From: Duganella sp. sic0402
Lineage (GTDB): Bacteria; Pseudomonadota; Gammaproteobacteria; Burkholderiales; Burkholderiaceae_D
Length of the DNA: 64,000 bases
Assembly (NCBI RefSeq): GCF_019219065.1
Contig: NZ_JAHUWK010000002.1
Location: forward strand, 310,001 to 374,000
Direction: 5' to 3'
Numbering within the stretch: position 1 is the stretch's first letter; every line of letters begins with the position of its first letter. Under the pieces are notes generated by a model. It saw nothing but the letters and a program-made list of their open reading frames with translations. It was not told the DNA's origin and did not search any database. This document shows, piece after piece, positions 36,201 to 43,506 of the stretch. Both the position numbers and the translations under genes were made by a program.

Positions 36201-36890
36201 CACCCGCTTGCGCAGGCTGCGCGCCAGCTTGATGCCCGCCTCCGGATCATCGCCACGTAGCTCCGCGATGCTGACCGCGATAATCACGCCATTGATTGGC
36301 GCGCGCCGGCGGTACTTCTTCAATAGGTCCAGCAAGCCGTGCCACTCTGTGCGGTGCTCATCCTGCACCGAATAGCGGCCAGCCGTATCGAGCAGGATGC
36401 CCTCGGTAGTAAAGAACCAGTCGCAGTTGCGCGTGCCGCCCACGCCTTGCAGCACCTTGCTGTCGGCGAAGGGGAACTGCAAGCCGGAGTTGCTGATCGC
36501 CGTGCTTTTCCCTGCGGCCGGATTACCGATCAGCATAAGCCACGGTAATTCGTACAAGGCGCGCGCCCCGGAGAGCATGCCCAGTTTTGAGCCTTTGATC
36601 GTCTCCAGCGCTTTCAGCATGCTTTCGCGGATGGATTTGACTTCAGCGATGGCGGGATCTGCGGACTGGCCAATCGCCTCCCCCAAGCGCTCGGATTCCC
36701 GCCTTGCTCGCCAACGGCGCCAGCCCCAGAACGCGCCGGCCAGCGCCAGCAAGGCGATGATCGCGATCAGTGACCAGATCAGTGCCAGCGCCAGCACTTG
36801 CGCCCCAAGATAGCACATTGCCATCGCCGCCAGCAGGCCGATAAAAGTAAGCGTGCGGCGATCAGTCAGAGAGTTCCAGATTCTGCGCAT
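33252..36890 (-). CDS. tssM: Type VI secretion inner-membrane protein TssM (IcmF family)
   Basis: A 1212-residue IcmF-type protein. Two N-terminal membrane segments lie at about residues 13-32 and 34-57, a P-loop GNPAAGKS at 122-129 and a third membrane segment at about 430-453. The large C-terminal half is periplasmic. It is the main pore of the T6SS membrane complex with TssL and normally TssJ. The gene is complete and in good frame. It starts a second minus-strand transcription unit with tagF and the OmpA gene. Confidence 0.95.
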   Translation of the reverse strand: MRRIWNSLTDRRTLTFIGLLAAMAMCYLGAQVLALALIWSLIAIIALLALAGAFWGWRRWRARRESERLGEAIGQSADPAIAEVKSIRESMLKALETIKGSKLGMLSGARALYELPWLMLIGNPAAGKSTAISNSGLQFPFADSKVLQGVGGTRNCDWFFTTEGILLDTAGRYSVQDEHRTEWHGLLDLLKKYRRRAPINGVIIAVSIAELRGDDPEAGIKLARSLRKRVQDLIERLEVFAPVYVVFTKADLIAGFTEFFAQAGRAERERAWGATMPYQRNASSQQVMAFFDHAFDELCDGLKAMSIATMGQLRRERMEPGVFTFPLEFAMIRPVLRSFIISLFEENPFQFKPVFRGFYFTSALQEGAPLSEQSQRIARRFALSATNAVPAPEAGQSGFFLLHLFRKVIFADKDLVSQYASKNKLRLKYAVFFAAVLLLGGALGGWSWSYMGNRQLVSNVQADLDKVIRLQAARQDLQSRLEALDIIQDRLEQLEKYRDARPWSLRLGLYQGETLERKLREEYFAGVRHVMLKPVAESLETLLSEMNAHASELESSSTPRPAGDGQFQQASPTNVDDAYNALKSYLMLADKAHAEASHLNDQLPRHWRAWLERHRGVMPREQLIQGAERLMTFYLAQIADPAWPRIEAKLALVDQSRENLRRVVRGMPARERVYADIRARASTRFASMTVARIVGEQDQQLLTGSHAVSGAYTREAWEKFVQDAFRDAASRELQSTDWVLKTAARDDLTLEGSPEQIQKGLTDLYKADYAREWQKLVQGVGIANLNGLDAAVAAMNRLGDPQSSPLSRLLAEIYQQTSWDTPVVPGAHVEAAQSGFINWIKNSLLRQAPAQITMPQPTGAAGAVGREFAAIAKLVALKDKDASLMRAYMDLLSKLRGRLNQLKNQGDPGPGARQFMQQTLEGSGSELADALRYVDEQMLTGMTDTQKQTIRPILVRPLMQTFSVLVGPVETEINKTWQAQVYEPFEQALANKYPFSPTARLEASDAEIAQFFGPEGLVARFGSTTLGQLVLRRGDVLAPRSWAEMGVTLSPQLLRSFPRWIAAPGVAITPAAAQTVFQIQPMPAPGTLEYTVEIDGQQLRYRNTPAQWANMVHPSPQGAPGARITAVGIDGRSTDVFNEPGQHGLKRMIDTATKQKRDGGVFELRWNSGAITVAMGLKIISSAEAGPQQEPGLVGMRLPKIIVGAASAEATR

Positions 36891-36991
36891 GATGGTGATG
36901 TCCGGCGAAGACTGCTACGCCCAGGCGACAGGCGGACCGAACAATGTTGCCACCAACAACGCCAGCATTTCTTGCGCAAGAACAATGGCGC

Positions 36992-37747
36992 TTATTTCTG
37001 CACCGTGCCCGGCATGCGCAACTCGGCATGGCCGAAATCCATCATGCTCCAACGGCCGCCCCAGGTCAGGCCGGCCGCTTCGGCGGCCGCGCCGTACAGC
37101 TGATAGCCGCGCATGGCCCACGGGTCCTGTTCCGAAATGAGCAATTTGCCATCCCGCAGGAACGCGCAGTCCGCCGCCAGGCCAAATTGGTGGTAGCTCT
37201 GGAAGGCCTTGGCGTTGGTCACGCCGGGACCGGCGGCGGCCAGCGCATTCTGCCGCTCCGGACTACGGTAGCCTTCCAGGATGGCCATGTCGTAGCCGTG
37301 ACGTTCTTTCATGATTCTGAAGACCAGCAGCAGCCGCTGCGCGAAGGCGGGATCGAGCAATTGCCAGTTTCGATTGGCGCTGTCGAGCATGGGACGTACC
37401 AGTGTCACTTCAGCGGTGGTAAAGGTCAGCGGCGGCGGCGGCGCGGGGACGCTGAGCTGCTCGCCTTCCAGCAGTCCGGCGATCTGATCGTTGACGGCGT
37501 GCCTATCGCTGCCGTAGCCAGACAGCATGCCACGACCGCTGAGCATCAGCGCCAGCAGCGGCGGCACCGTCAGCAACACCACAACCGCCAGCATCAATAA
37601 ATAGCGGCGGCGCAAAAAATGCGCGGCAGCCCGCAGTCCCGCGACACCAGCAGACTGCATCACCACTTCGCGCCCGCCGGGAAACACCAGCAGCCAGGCG
37701 CAAATACAGGTCAACACAAAGAACAACAGCATGGAAAAGAGAAACAT
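36992..37747 (-). CDS. Membrane-anchored M15-family peptidoglycan peptidase
   Basis: A 251-residue M15 (VanY/endolysin-like) metallopeptidase. Two N-terminal membrane segments (about 3-23 and 49-70) precede the periplasmic catalytic domain. That domain has GYRSPERQNAL (159-169), SYHQFGLAADCAF (184-196, ligands H186 and D193) and DFGHAEL (237-243, third ligand H240). The pattern is that of L-alanyl-D-glutamate peptidases. The start at 37747 is preceded by GGAG six bases upstream; longer in-frame starts are possible. Its position next to tssM suggests a TagX-like role in opening the cell wall for T6SS assembly. Confidence 0.82.
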   Translation of the reverse strand: MFLFSMLLFFVLTCICAWLLVFPGGREVVMQSAGVAGLRAAAHFLRRRYLLMLAVVVLLTVPPLLALMLSGRGMLSGYGSDRHAVNDQIAGLLEGEQLSVPAPPPPLTFTTAEVTLVRPMLDSANRNWQLLDPAFAQRLLLVFRIMKERHGYDMAILEGYRSPERQNALAAAGPGVTNAKAFQSYHQFGLAADCAFLRDGKLLISEQDPWAMRGYQLYGAAAEAAGLTWGGRWSMMDFGHAELRMPGTVQK

Positions 37748-37849
37748 GGTGCGCTCCATCAAGACGGGCCGACGCCACAGACAGGACACTTCATCGTAAG
37801 CCGTTCGCAGCACCGCGATGTCGGCCAGATCAAATGCGAGGGAGATATT

Positions 37850-38443
37850 GTGGATACATCGAAACCTGACCTGATGGCTGCCTCACGGCGCGTAGCGGAA
37901 AGCAAGCGCATTCTGGCGCAGCTGGAGCACGGCCCACGCGCGCCGGCCCATCCAGCGCGGGCGAGCGCCTGGAGTATTGATGGATGGACGATAGGATTGC
38001 TGGCGCTGCTGCTGTTAATGTGCTGCGTGGCGTGGCTGATGCACGACAAGAAAATCACGCCGCAGACTTTCCGCCACGCCTCGGCGGCCAGAACCGCGCG
38101 CGGGACAGTGACGCAAGCCCGGCCTGCTGCAACGGGGGTTGCGGAACAACCGGCAGCCATCATCAACCTGCCGGCCTTGCAGGAAAACCGGGCAGTTCCG
38201 GCCTCCGCGCCGACGCCAAGTGCGATGACTGCGGCAGTCGCCAATCTCGCGAGCGCGGCACGGCAAGCTTCGCGCGTCGCGCACAAACCGGCGGCGAAGC
38301 CAGCCACCGTCCCAGCCGCGCCAGCTCAGGCCAACGGCGACACCGACATCACGCTGCTCACCGCCCTGGTCGCGCACACACGTACCGCGCCTGCCGATGA
38401 ACCGCCGGCGCCGCCCGCTGTAGGCCGGCGCACAGCTAATTAG
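37850..38443 (+). CDS. Predicted single-pass membrane protein of unknown function
   Basis: A 197-residue protein beginning at a GTG with a GGGAG site upstream. A basic N-terminal part is followed by one membrane segment (about residues 46-64, IGLLALLLLMCCVAWLM). The rest is an Ala/Pro/Thr-rich, low-complexity, probably periplasmic stretch. It is divergent from the M15 peptidase gene with a 102-base gap, and its stop overlaps that of the convergent GST gene by four bases. Topology resembles cell-envelope tethers, but no domain is recognised. May be associated with the T6SS by position only. Confidence 0.6.
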   Translation: MDTSKPDLMAASRRVAESKRILAQLEHGPRAPAHPARASAWSIDGWTIGLLALLLLMCCVAWLMHDKKITPQTFRHASAARTARGTVTQARPAATGVAEQPAAIINLPALQENRAVPASAPTPSAMTAAVANLASAARQASRVAHKPAAKPATVPAAPAQANGDTDITLLTALVAHTRTAPADEPPAPPAVGRRTAN

Positions 38444-39144
38444 CCGCGCTGCGGAATTTCCAGGCCCTTGGCCACGGCCGGACGGGCGACGAAGGCCCCC
38501 AGCACGCGCTGCACATTGGTGTATTTGCTGTATTCAACCAGGTCGCCAGCACCATAGAAGCCTACCAGGTTGCGCACCCACGGCCAGATGGCGATATCGG
38601 CGATGGTGTAGATATCGCCCATGATCCACTGCCGGCCTTCCAGGCGCTGCTCCAGCACGCCCAGCAGACGCTTGGCTTCATTGATATAGCGGTCGCGCGG
38701 ACGCTTGTCCTCATACTCCTTGCCGGCGAACTTGTGGAAGAAGCCCACCTGGCCGAACATCGGGCCAACGCCGCCCATCTGGAACATCACCCACTGAATG
38801 GTTTCGTAGCGGCCGGCAGCGTCTTTCGGAATCAGCTGGCCGGTCTTCTCGGCGATGTACAGCAGAATCGCGCCGGATTCAAACAGCGGCAGCGGCTTGC
38901 CGTCCGGGCCGTTCGGATCGATGATGGCTGGAATCTTGTTATTCGGGTTCAGCGACAGGAATTCCGGCGACAGCTGGTCGTTGGTGTCGAAACTGACCAG
39001 ATGCGGCTCGTAGGCCAGGCCGGCTTCCTCCAGCGCGATCGACACCTTCACGCCGTTCGGCGTTGGCAGCGAATACAGCTGGATGCGCTCAGGATGCTGG
39101 GCCGGCCACTTGGCGGTGATAGGAAATGCGGACAAATCTGCCAT
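38440..39144 (-). CDS. Glutathione S-transferase (YfcG/Nu-class-like)
   Basis: A 234-residue GST. The thioredoxin-like domain contains IQLYSLPTPNGVKVSIALEE and NKIPAIIDPNGPDG with FESGAILLYIAEK; the all-helical C-terminal domain follows. The PTPNGVK segment resembles the disulfide-reductase type (YfcG/YghU). Substrates are unknown. Convergent with the single-pass membrane protein gene. Confidence 0.85.
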   Translation of the reverse strand: MADLSAFPITAKWPAQHPERIQLYSLPTPNGVKVSIALEEAGLAYEPHLVSFDTNDQLSPEFLSLNPNNKIPAIIDPNGPDGKPLPLFESGAILLYIAEKTGQLIPKDAAGRYETIQWVMFQMGGVGPMFGQVGFFHKFAGKEYEDKRPRDRYINEAKRLLGVLEQRLEGRQWIMGDIYTIADIAIWPWVRNLVGFYGAGDLVEYSKYTNVQRVLGAFVARPAVAKGLEIPQRG

Positions 39145-39346
39145 GGTTCGATGCTTTCAAAATGAACGATTTGCCGATTATCCATCAACCGCGCCAAACC
39201 TGCTTGCGGCCGCCAATTAATCCGCTTGACGATACTTGTCAGAAAAGTGACAATGAAATGGTTGCGCTATTCATTTTGCGCACCGCAACATGGTAATACC
39301 ATGAACCGCCGTGGAGACCCGGCCAGACACAACAATATCGGACATC

Positions 39347-40834
39347 ATGACCAACGTCACCTCTAGCCCAGCGGGCAAACTTTCGGTCACGGAAAAGATC
39401 GGTTACAGCCTGGGCGACCTGGCCGCCAACCTGATCTTCCAGACCCTGCTCACCTTCATCGCGTTCTTCTACACGGACGTCTACAAGATTCCGGCCAACG
39501 CCGCCGCGACCATCATCTTCCTGGGCGGCCTGGCTGGCGCCTGCTTCAATCCGCTGATGGGCCTGCTGGCCGACCGCACCGTCACCCGCTGGGGCAAGTT
39601 CCGTCCATGGCTGCTGTGGACTGCGATCCCGTTCGGCCTGATCGCCATCCTGGCCTTCAGTACGCCGGACCTGGGCGAGCGCGGCAAGATCATCTATGCC
39701 ACGCTGACCTATCTGATGCTGATGCTGGTCTACTCGGCCAACAACCTGCCCTACTCGGCGCTGAGCGGCGTGCTGACCGGCAGCATGCAGGAACGTAACA
39801 GCCTGTCGGCCTACCGCTTCGTCGCGGTGATGATCGCCCAGTTGATCATCCAGGTGCTGCTGCTGCCGCTGGTGCTGATACTGGGTGGCGGCGACAAGGT
39901 AGCTGGCTTCCAGAACACCATGATCATCTTTGCCGTGGCCGGCACCATCTGCTTCCTGATCGCCTTCTTCACCACGCGCGAACGCATCGTGCCGACCGCC
40001 GCGCAACGCTCCAGCGTGCGCCAGGACATCGCCGACCTGCTGGGCAACAAACCGTGGGTAGTCATGCTGCTGCTGACCATTCTGGTGTTCATCACGCTGG
40101 CGCTCAAGGGCGGCCTGTACATCTACTACTTCAAGGACTACCTGCAACAGGCGGCGCTGGCGCAGTTCCTCAACGATATTGGCTTCAATGGCTTCATCGT
40201 GCACCTGAACGCCGCGCTGAATAGCGTAGGCCTGACCAAGTTCCAGTGGCCGGAAGATCCTGCTACCTCGGCATTCAGCCTGTTCAACGGCGCTGGCATC
40301 CTCTGCATGATCATCGGCATCGGCTTCTCCAAATCGCTGGCTGACCGTTTCGGCAAGCGCGATGTTTACGCCGCCACGCTGTTTGCATCGACCGTATTCA
40401 TGCTGGTGTTCTATGGTTTCTCGCCGACTTCGATTGGCATCATCTTCGGCGCGCAGATCCTGCACGGCTTCTTCTACGGCATCACCATCCCGCTGCTGTG
40501 GGCGATGATCGCCGACGTTGCCGACTACTCGGAATGGAAAAACAACCGCCGCGCCACCGCGCTGCTGTTCTCGGCGATGATCTTCGGCCTCAAGGCGGGC
40601 CTCAGCATCGGCGGCGCGCTGGTCGCAGCGCTGCTGTCGAGCTACGGCTACGACGGCACGCTGACGCAACAGGCTCCGGCTGTGGCAGATGGCATCCGCG
40701 TTTCGATCAGCATCTATGCATCGATTCCGTTCCTGCTGGGTGCGGCCATTCTGTACTTCTACAAAATCAACAAGGCCGCCGAGCGCACCATCGAACAAGA
40801 CCTGTTCGCACGCCGCGCTGCCGCCACCAATTAA
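39347..40834 (+). CDS. GPH-family sugar:cation symporter
   Basis: A 495-residue transporter of the glycoside-pentoside-hexuronide family within MFS. It has twelve predicted membrane segments. The conserved loop after TM2, LLADRTVTRWGKFRPWLLW, and the opening KIGYSLGDLAAN are characteristic. The ATG at 39347 is chosen; an in-frame GTG at 39311 is an alternative. It is followed 13 bases later by a GH43 glycosidase, so it most likely imports xylo- or arabino-oligosaccharides. Confidence 0.87.
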   Translation: MTNVTSSPAGKLSVTEKIGYSLGDLAANLIFQTLLTFIAFFYTDVYKIPANAAATIIFLGGLAGACFNPLMGLLADRTVTRWGKFRPWLLWTAIPFGLIAILAFSTPDLGERGKIIYATLTYLMLMLVYSANNLPYSALSGVLTGSMQERNSLSAYRFVAVMIAQLIIQVLLLPLVLILGGGDKVAGFQNTMIIFAVAGTICFLIAFFTTRERIVPTAAQRSSVRQDIADLLGNKPWVVMLLLTILVFITLALKGGLYIYYFKDYLQQAALAQFLNDIGFNGFIVHLNAALNSVGLTKFQWPEDPATSAFSLFNGAGILCMIIGIGFSKSLADRFGKRDVYAATLFASTVFMLVFYGFSPTSIGIIFGAQILHGFFYGITIPLLWAMIADVADYSEWKNNRRATALLFSAMIFGLKAGLSIGGALVAALLSSYGYDGTLTQQAPAVADGIRVSISIYASIPFLLGAAILYFYKINKAAERTIEQDLFARRAAATN

Positions 40835-40847
40835 CAAGGTAAATACA

Positions 40848-41861
40848 ATGTCGGAACAACTGACTCCCGCTGAAGAACAAGCACTGCAACACGCCATCTC
40901 GCAGCCGCTGGTAAGCCATATCTACACCGCCGATCCATCGGCGCACGTGTTCGACGGCAAGGTGTATATCTATCCTTCGCACGATATTGAAGCGGGCATT
41001 CCATTCAACGACAACGGCGACCACTTCGGCATGGAGGACTACCATGTGCTGTCCCAGGACCATCCGGACGGCCCTGCCACCGACCACGGCGTCGCGCTGC
41101 ACGTCAAAGACGTGCCATGGGCGGCGCGCCAGATGTGGGCGCCCGACGCGGCTCGCAAGGATGGCAAATACTATCTGTACTTCCCGGCCAAGAAGGCGGA
41201 TGGCGTGTTCCAGATCGGCGTTGCGGTCGGCGACCATCCGGCCGGCCCGTTCACGCCCGAAGCCACGCCTATCGAAGGCAGCTACTCGATCGATCCGGCG
41301 GTGTTTGAGGATCAGGGGGAGTTCTATATCTACTTCGGCGGCATCTGGGGCGGCCAGTTGCAGAAGTACCGCGATAACGTCTACGCTGAAGGCAACGAGG
41401 AGCCTGCGGCGGACCAGCCGGCGCTGACCGCCCGCGTGGCGCGCCTGTCGGCCGATATGAAATCGCTGGCCGAAGCGCCGCGTGCGGTGGAGATGCTGGA
41501 CGCGGACGGCAAGCCGCTACTGGCCGGCGATCACGACCGCCGCTACTTTGAAGGTCCGTGGATGCACAAGTACAAGGGCAAGTACTACTTCTCGTACTCG
41601 ACCGGCGACACCCACTTCCTGTGCTATGCCACCAGCGACAATCCATACGGCCCGTTCACCTACCAGGGCCAGATCCTGACGCCAGTGATCGGCTGGACCA
41701 CGCACCATTCGATCGTGGAAGTCGACGGCCGCTGGTTCCTTTACTACCACGACAGCAGCCTGTCGAAAGGCATCACCCACTTGCGCTCGGTGAAAGTGAC
41801 CGAGCTGTTCTACGACGAGCATGGCAACATCAAGACCATCTCGCCGTACGGTGGCAAATAG
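40848..41861 (+). CDS. Glycoside hydrolase family 43 protein
   Basis: A 337-residue five-bladed propeller enzyme of GH43 (beta-xylosidase / alpha-L-arabinofuranosidase type). The three catalytic acids are visible: D29 in TADPSAHVFDGKVYIYPSHD, D149 in SYSIDPAVFED and E235 in RRYFEGPWMHKY. There is no signal peptide, so it should act in the cytoplasm on imported oligosaccharides from the GPH symporter encoded upstream. Sugar specificity cannot be decided from sequence. Confidence 0.88.
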   Translation: MSEQLTPAEEQALQHAISQPLVSHIYTADPSAHVFDGKVYIYPSHDIEAGIPFNDNGDHFGMEDYHVLSQDHPDGPATDHGVALHVKDVPWAARQMWAPDAARKDGKYYLYFPAKKADGVFQIGVAVGDHPAGPFTPEATPIEGSYSIDPAVFEDQGEFYIYFGGIWGGQLQKYRDNVYAEGNEEPAADQPALTARVARLSADMKSLAEAPRAVEMLDADGKPLLAGDHDRRYFEGPWMHKYKGKYYFSYSTGDTHFLCYATSDNPYGPFTYQGQILTPVIGWTTHHSIVEVDGRWFLYYHDSSLSKGITHLRSVKVTELFYDEHGNIKTISPYGGK

Positions 41862-41867
41862 TTTTCG

Positions 41868-42746
41868 TCAGACGACCAGCGAGCGCGATGGCTTCTGCAC
41901 GCGCTGCTTCTCCAGTACGACAACCGAATCATGGATGTGGATGCCTGGGCAGAAGTTGCTGACTTCAGGCGTCTTCTGTCCATCGATGTGATACCAGTGA
42001 TGCAGGTCGTCCACCAGGTCCTGCAGCACCGTGCTGAAGAAGTTCTGTGGTGAGCGGTAACCGCCGCCGAACGTCTCCCAGTAGGCCGTGTGCAGGTCTT
42101 CGATCATGTACAGGCCGCCCTCGCTCACTTTAGGGAACAGCGCCTTCAGCGTGACCGGAATGTGTTCCATCTGGTGGCTGCCGTCATCCAGGATGATATC
42201 GACGCCGCCCATCTCTTCCACCACCGATGCCAGGAAATCCGTATCCGCCTGCGAGCCGATGCGGACCTGGCCTGCGATGCCATTCAACGCTGCGCATTCC
42301 GGGTTGATATCCACGCCGTAGATGATGGCTTGCTCGCCAAAATACTTGCGCCACATCTGCAGGCTACCGCCCTTGCTGACGCCGATTTCCAGGAAGCGCA
42401 GCGGCTTGCCGCGATAGGCGCTGAAATAGCGGTCGTACAGCGGCAGGTAGTGGTGCCACTTGTGCACCAGATAGCCTTTGTTCTCCGCGTAGATATGCGC
42501 TATGTCGCCATCGAAGTTGTATTTGGTGCGGATATCGTGCACAACGCCGAGTTGCTCGTCATAGCCAAACTGGTCGATATCGACCATCGGAATGCGGTTC
42601 TGTCCCGACAGCCAGCGCAGCTGGTCCTTCGGCAAGCCCAGCTGCGTATGCACCATGTCATACACGGTAGGGAGCAAGCTTGGATGGTTGGCGAGCAGGT
42701 GGTTGATCGCTTCCAGGATACTAACTTCTATGTTCTTCTGACTCAT
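41868..42746 (-). CDS. Class I SAM-dependent methyltransferase
   Basis: A 292-residue protein with a Rossmann SAM-binding motif, FLEIGVSKGGSLQMW, at about residues 118-132, and a later DIILDDGSHQMEHIP and LYMIEDLHTAYW. This is the pattern of the Methyltransf_24-like family found in sugar and polyketide tailoring and in glycan clusters. The N-terminal 100 residues are extra. The gene stands alone, convergent with GH43 (6-base gap). Substrate unknown. Confidence 0.75.
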   Translation of the reverse strand: MSQKNIEVSILEAINHLLANHPSLLPTVYDMVHTQLGLPKDQLRWLSGQNRIPMVDIDQFGYDEQLGVVHDIRTKYNFDGDIAHIYAENKGYLVHKWHHYLPLYDRYFSAYRGKPLRFLEIGVSKGGSLQMWRKYFGEQAIIYGVDINPECAALNGIAGQVRIGSQADTDFLASVVEEMGGVDIILDDGSHQMEHIPVTLKALFPKVSEGGLYMIEDLHTAYWETFGGGYRSPQNFFSTVLQDLVDDLHHWYHIDGQKTPEVSNFCPGIHIHDSVVVLEKQRVQKPSRSLVV

Positions 42747-42920
42747 GCTTAGTCCCTTGTTGAATAGGTAGCAAAATCATACTCTACCGCCACTGCCTCT
42801 GGAAAGAAAAATGCTTACAGGTACTGAAAGACAACGCGCCAGCGCGCGCATCTGTCGCCAACAAACTGCTACCTATGCCAGAATACCGTTTTAACCACAT
42901 GAGCATCTGCAAGAGTACCT

Positions 42921-43250
42921 ATGCAACGACCAAATTTCAGCGATAAATTTTCAGAAAACCTCGCCCTGCTTCCTTTAATGGACACGGTTGCCGCCATCGA
43001 GCTTGTCGACCAATCAGGTGTGCCAGTGGCAAAGATCGAAAATAAACCAGGCCAGGCCGGATCGCTGCGCGTTTACTGCTGGCTGGCCGAAACGCTCGGT
43101 GCGATTACGCCCGAAGCAGCGGAATGCGCTTTGACGATTTATGCCGAACACACGCAGGACGCGCGTGCCCATCCAGGGAAACATCCCAACATCGACCGTC
43201 TGTTCAACATCAAGACGCCAGATCAAACCCTGCAGGTGAAGCACCTGTAA
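42921..43250 (+). CDS. Conserved-looking hypothetical protein
   Basis: A 109-residue soluble protein that I do not recognise. It has no signal peptide or membrane segment. Predicted features are a beta-rich start (MDTVAAIELVDQSGVPVAKI) and a helical, acidic C-terminus ending in TPDQTLQVKHL. It has a bidirectional hairpin terminator downstream shared with tRNA-Asn. Codon use looks like that of neighbouring genes, so it is probably expressed. Confidence 0.55.
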   Translation: MQRPNFSDKFSENLALLPLMDTVAAIELVDQSGVPVAKIENKPGQAGSLRVYCWLAETLGAITPEAAECALTIYAEHTQDARAHPGKHPNIDRLFNIKTPDQTLQVKHL

Positions 43251-43334
43251 GTCATCTCGCCGCAATGCAAAGCCGCGTATATAAGCGCTGGCAAATCCCA
43301 AACTGCTGCGGGATAACAGCGCAGCCATAAAAGC

Positions 43335-43367
43335 AAAAAGCCCAACCTGGAAAGGCTGGGCTTTTTT
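43335..43367. terminator. Bidirectional hairpin terminator (hypothetical gene / tRNA-Asn)
   Basis: An A-rich/T-rich flanked stem, AAGCCCAACCT with AGGCTGGGCTT, one G-T mismatch, followed by T6 on the plus strand and a TTTTT tract on the minus strand. It terminates the hypothetical gene ending at 43250 and the tRNA-Asn read on the minus strand. Confidence 0.8.
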
Positions 43368-43373
43368 GTGTTC

Positions 43374-43449
43374 TGGCTCCCCGACCTGGACTCGAACCAG
43401 GGACCTGCGGATTAACAGTCCGTCGCTCTACCGACTGAGCTATCAGGGA
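43374..43449 (-). tRNA. tRNA-Asn (anticodon GTT), copy 1
   Basis: 76 bases with encoded 3' CCA. The acceptor stem pairs TCCCTGA with TCGGGGA; the anticodon loop reads GACTGTTAATC with GTT, and the T-arm GGTTCGAGTCC is intact. The sequence is identical to the copies at 48578-48653 and 48826-48901. Confidence 0.97.
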
Positions 43450-43460
43450 AAAGAGGCCGC

Positions 43461-43489
43461 ATTATATACGGCCATTTTTCAGCTGTCTA
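43461..43489 (-). promoter_or_regulatory. Sigma-70-type promoter of tRNA-Asn copy 1
   Basis: On the minus strand a TAGACA -35 (43484-43489) and a perfect TATAAT -10 (43461-43466) are separated by 17 bases, 11 bases before the mature tRNA. A TATAAT hexamer is also found at the same distance before copy 2 (48666-48671); copy 3 has TATAAA (48915-48920). Confidence 0.75.
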
Positions 43490-43506
43490 GGCTGAACGGC
43501 GATTTA

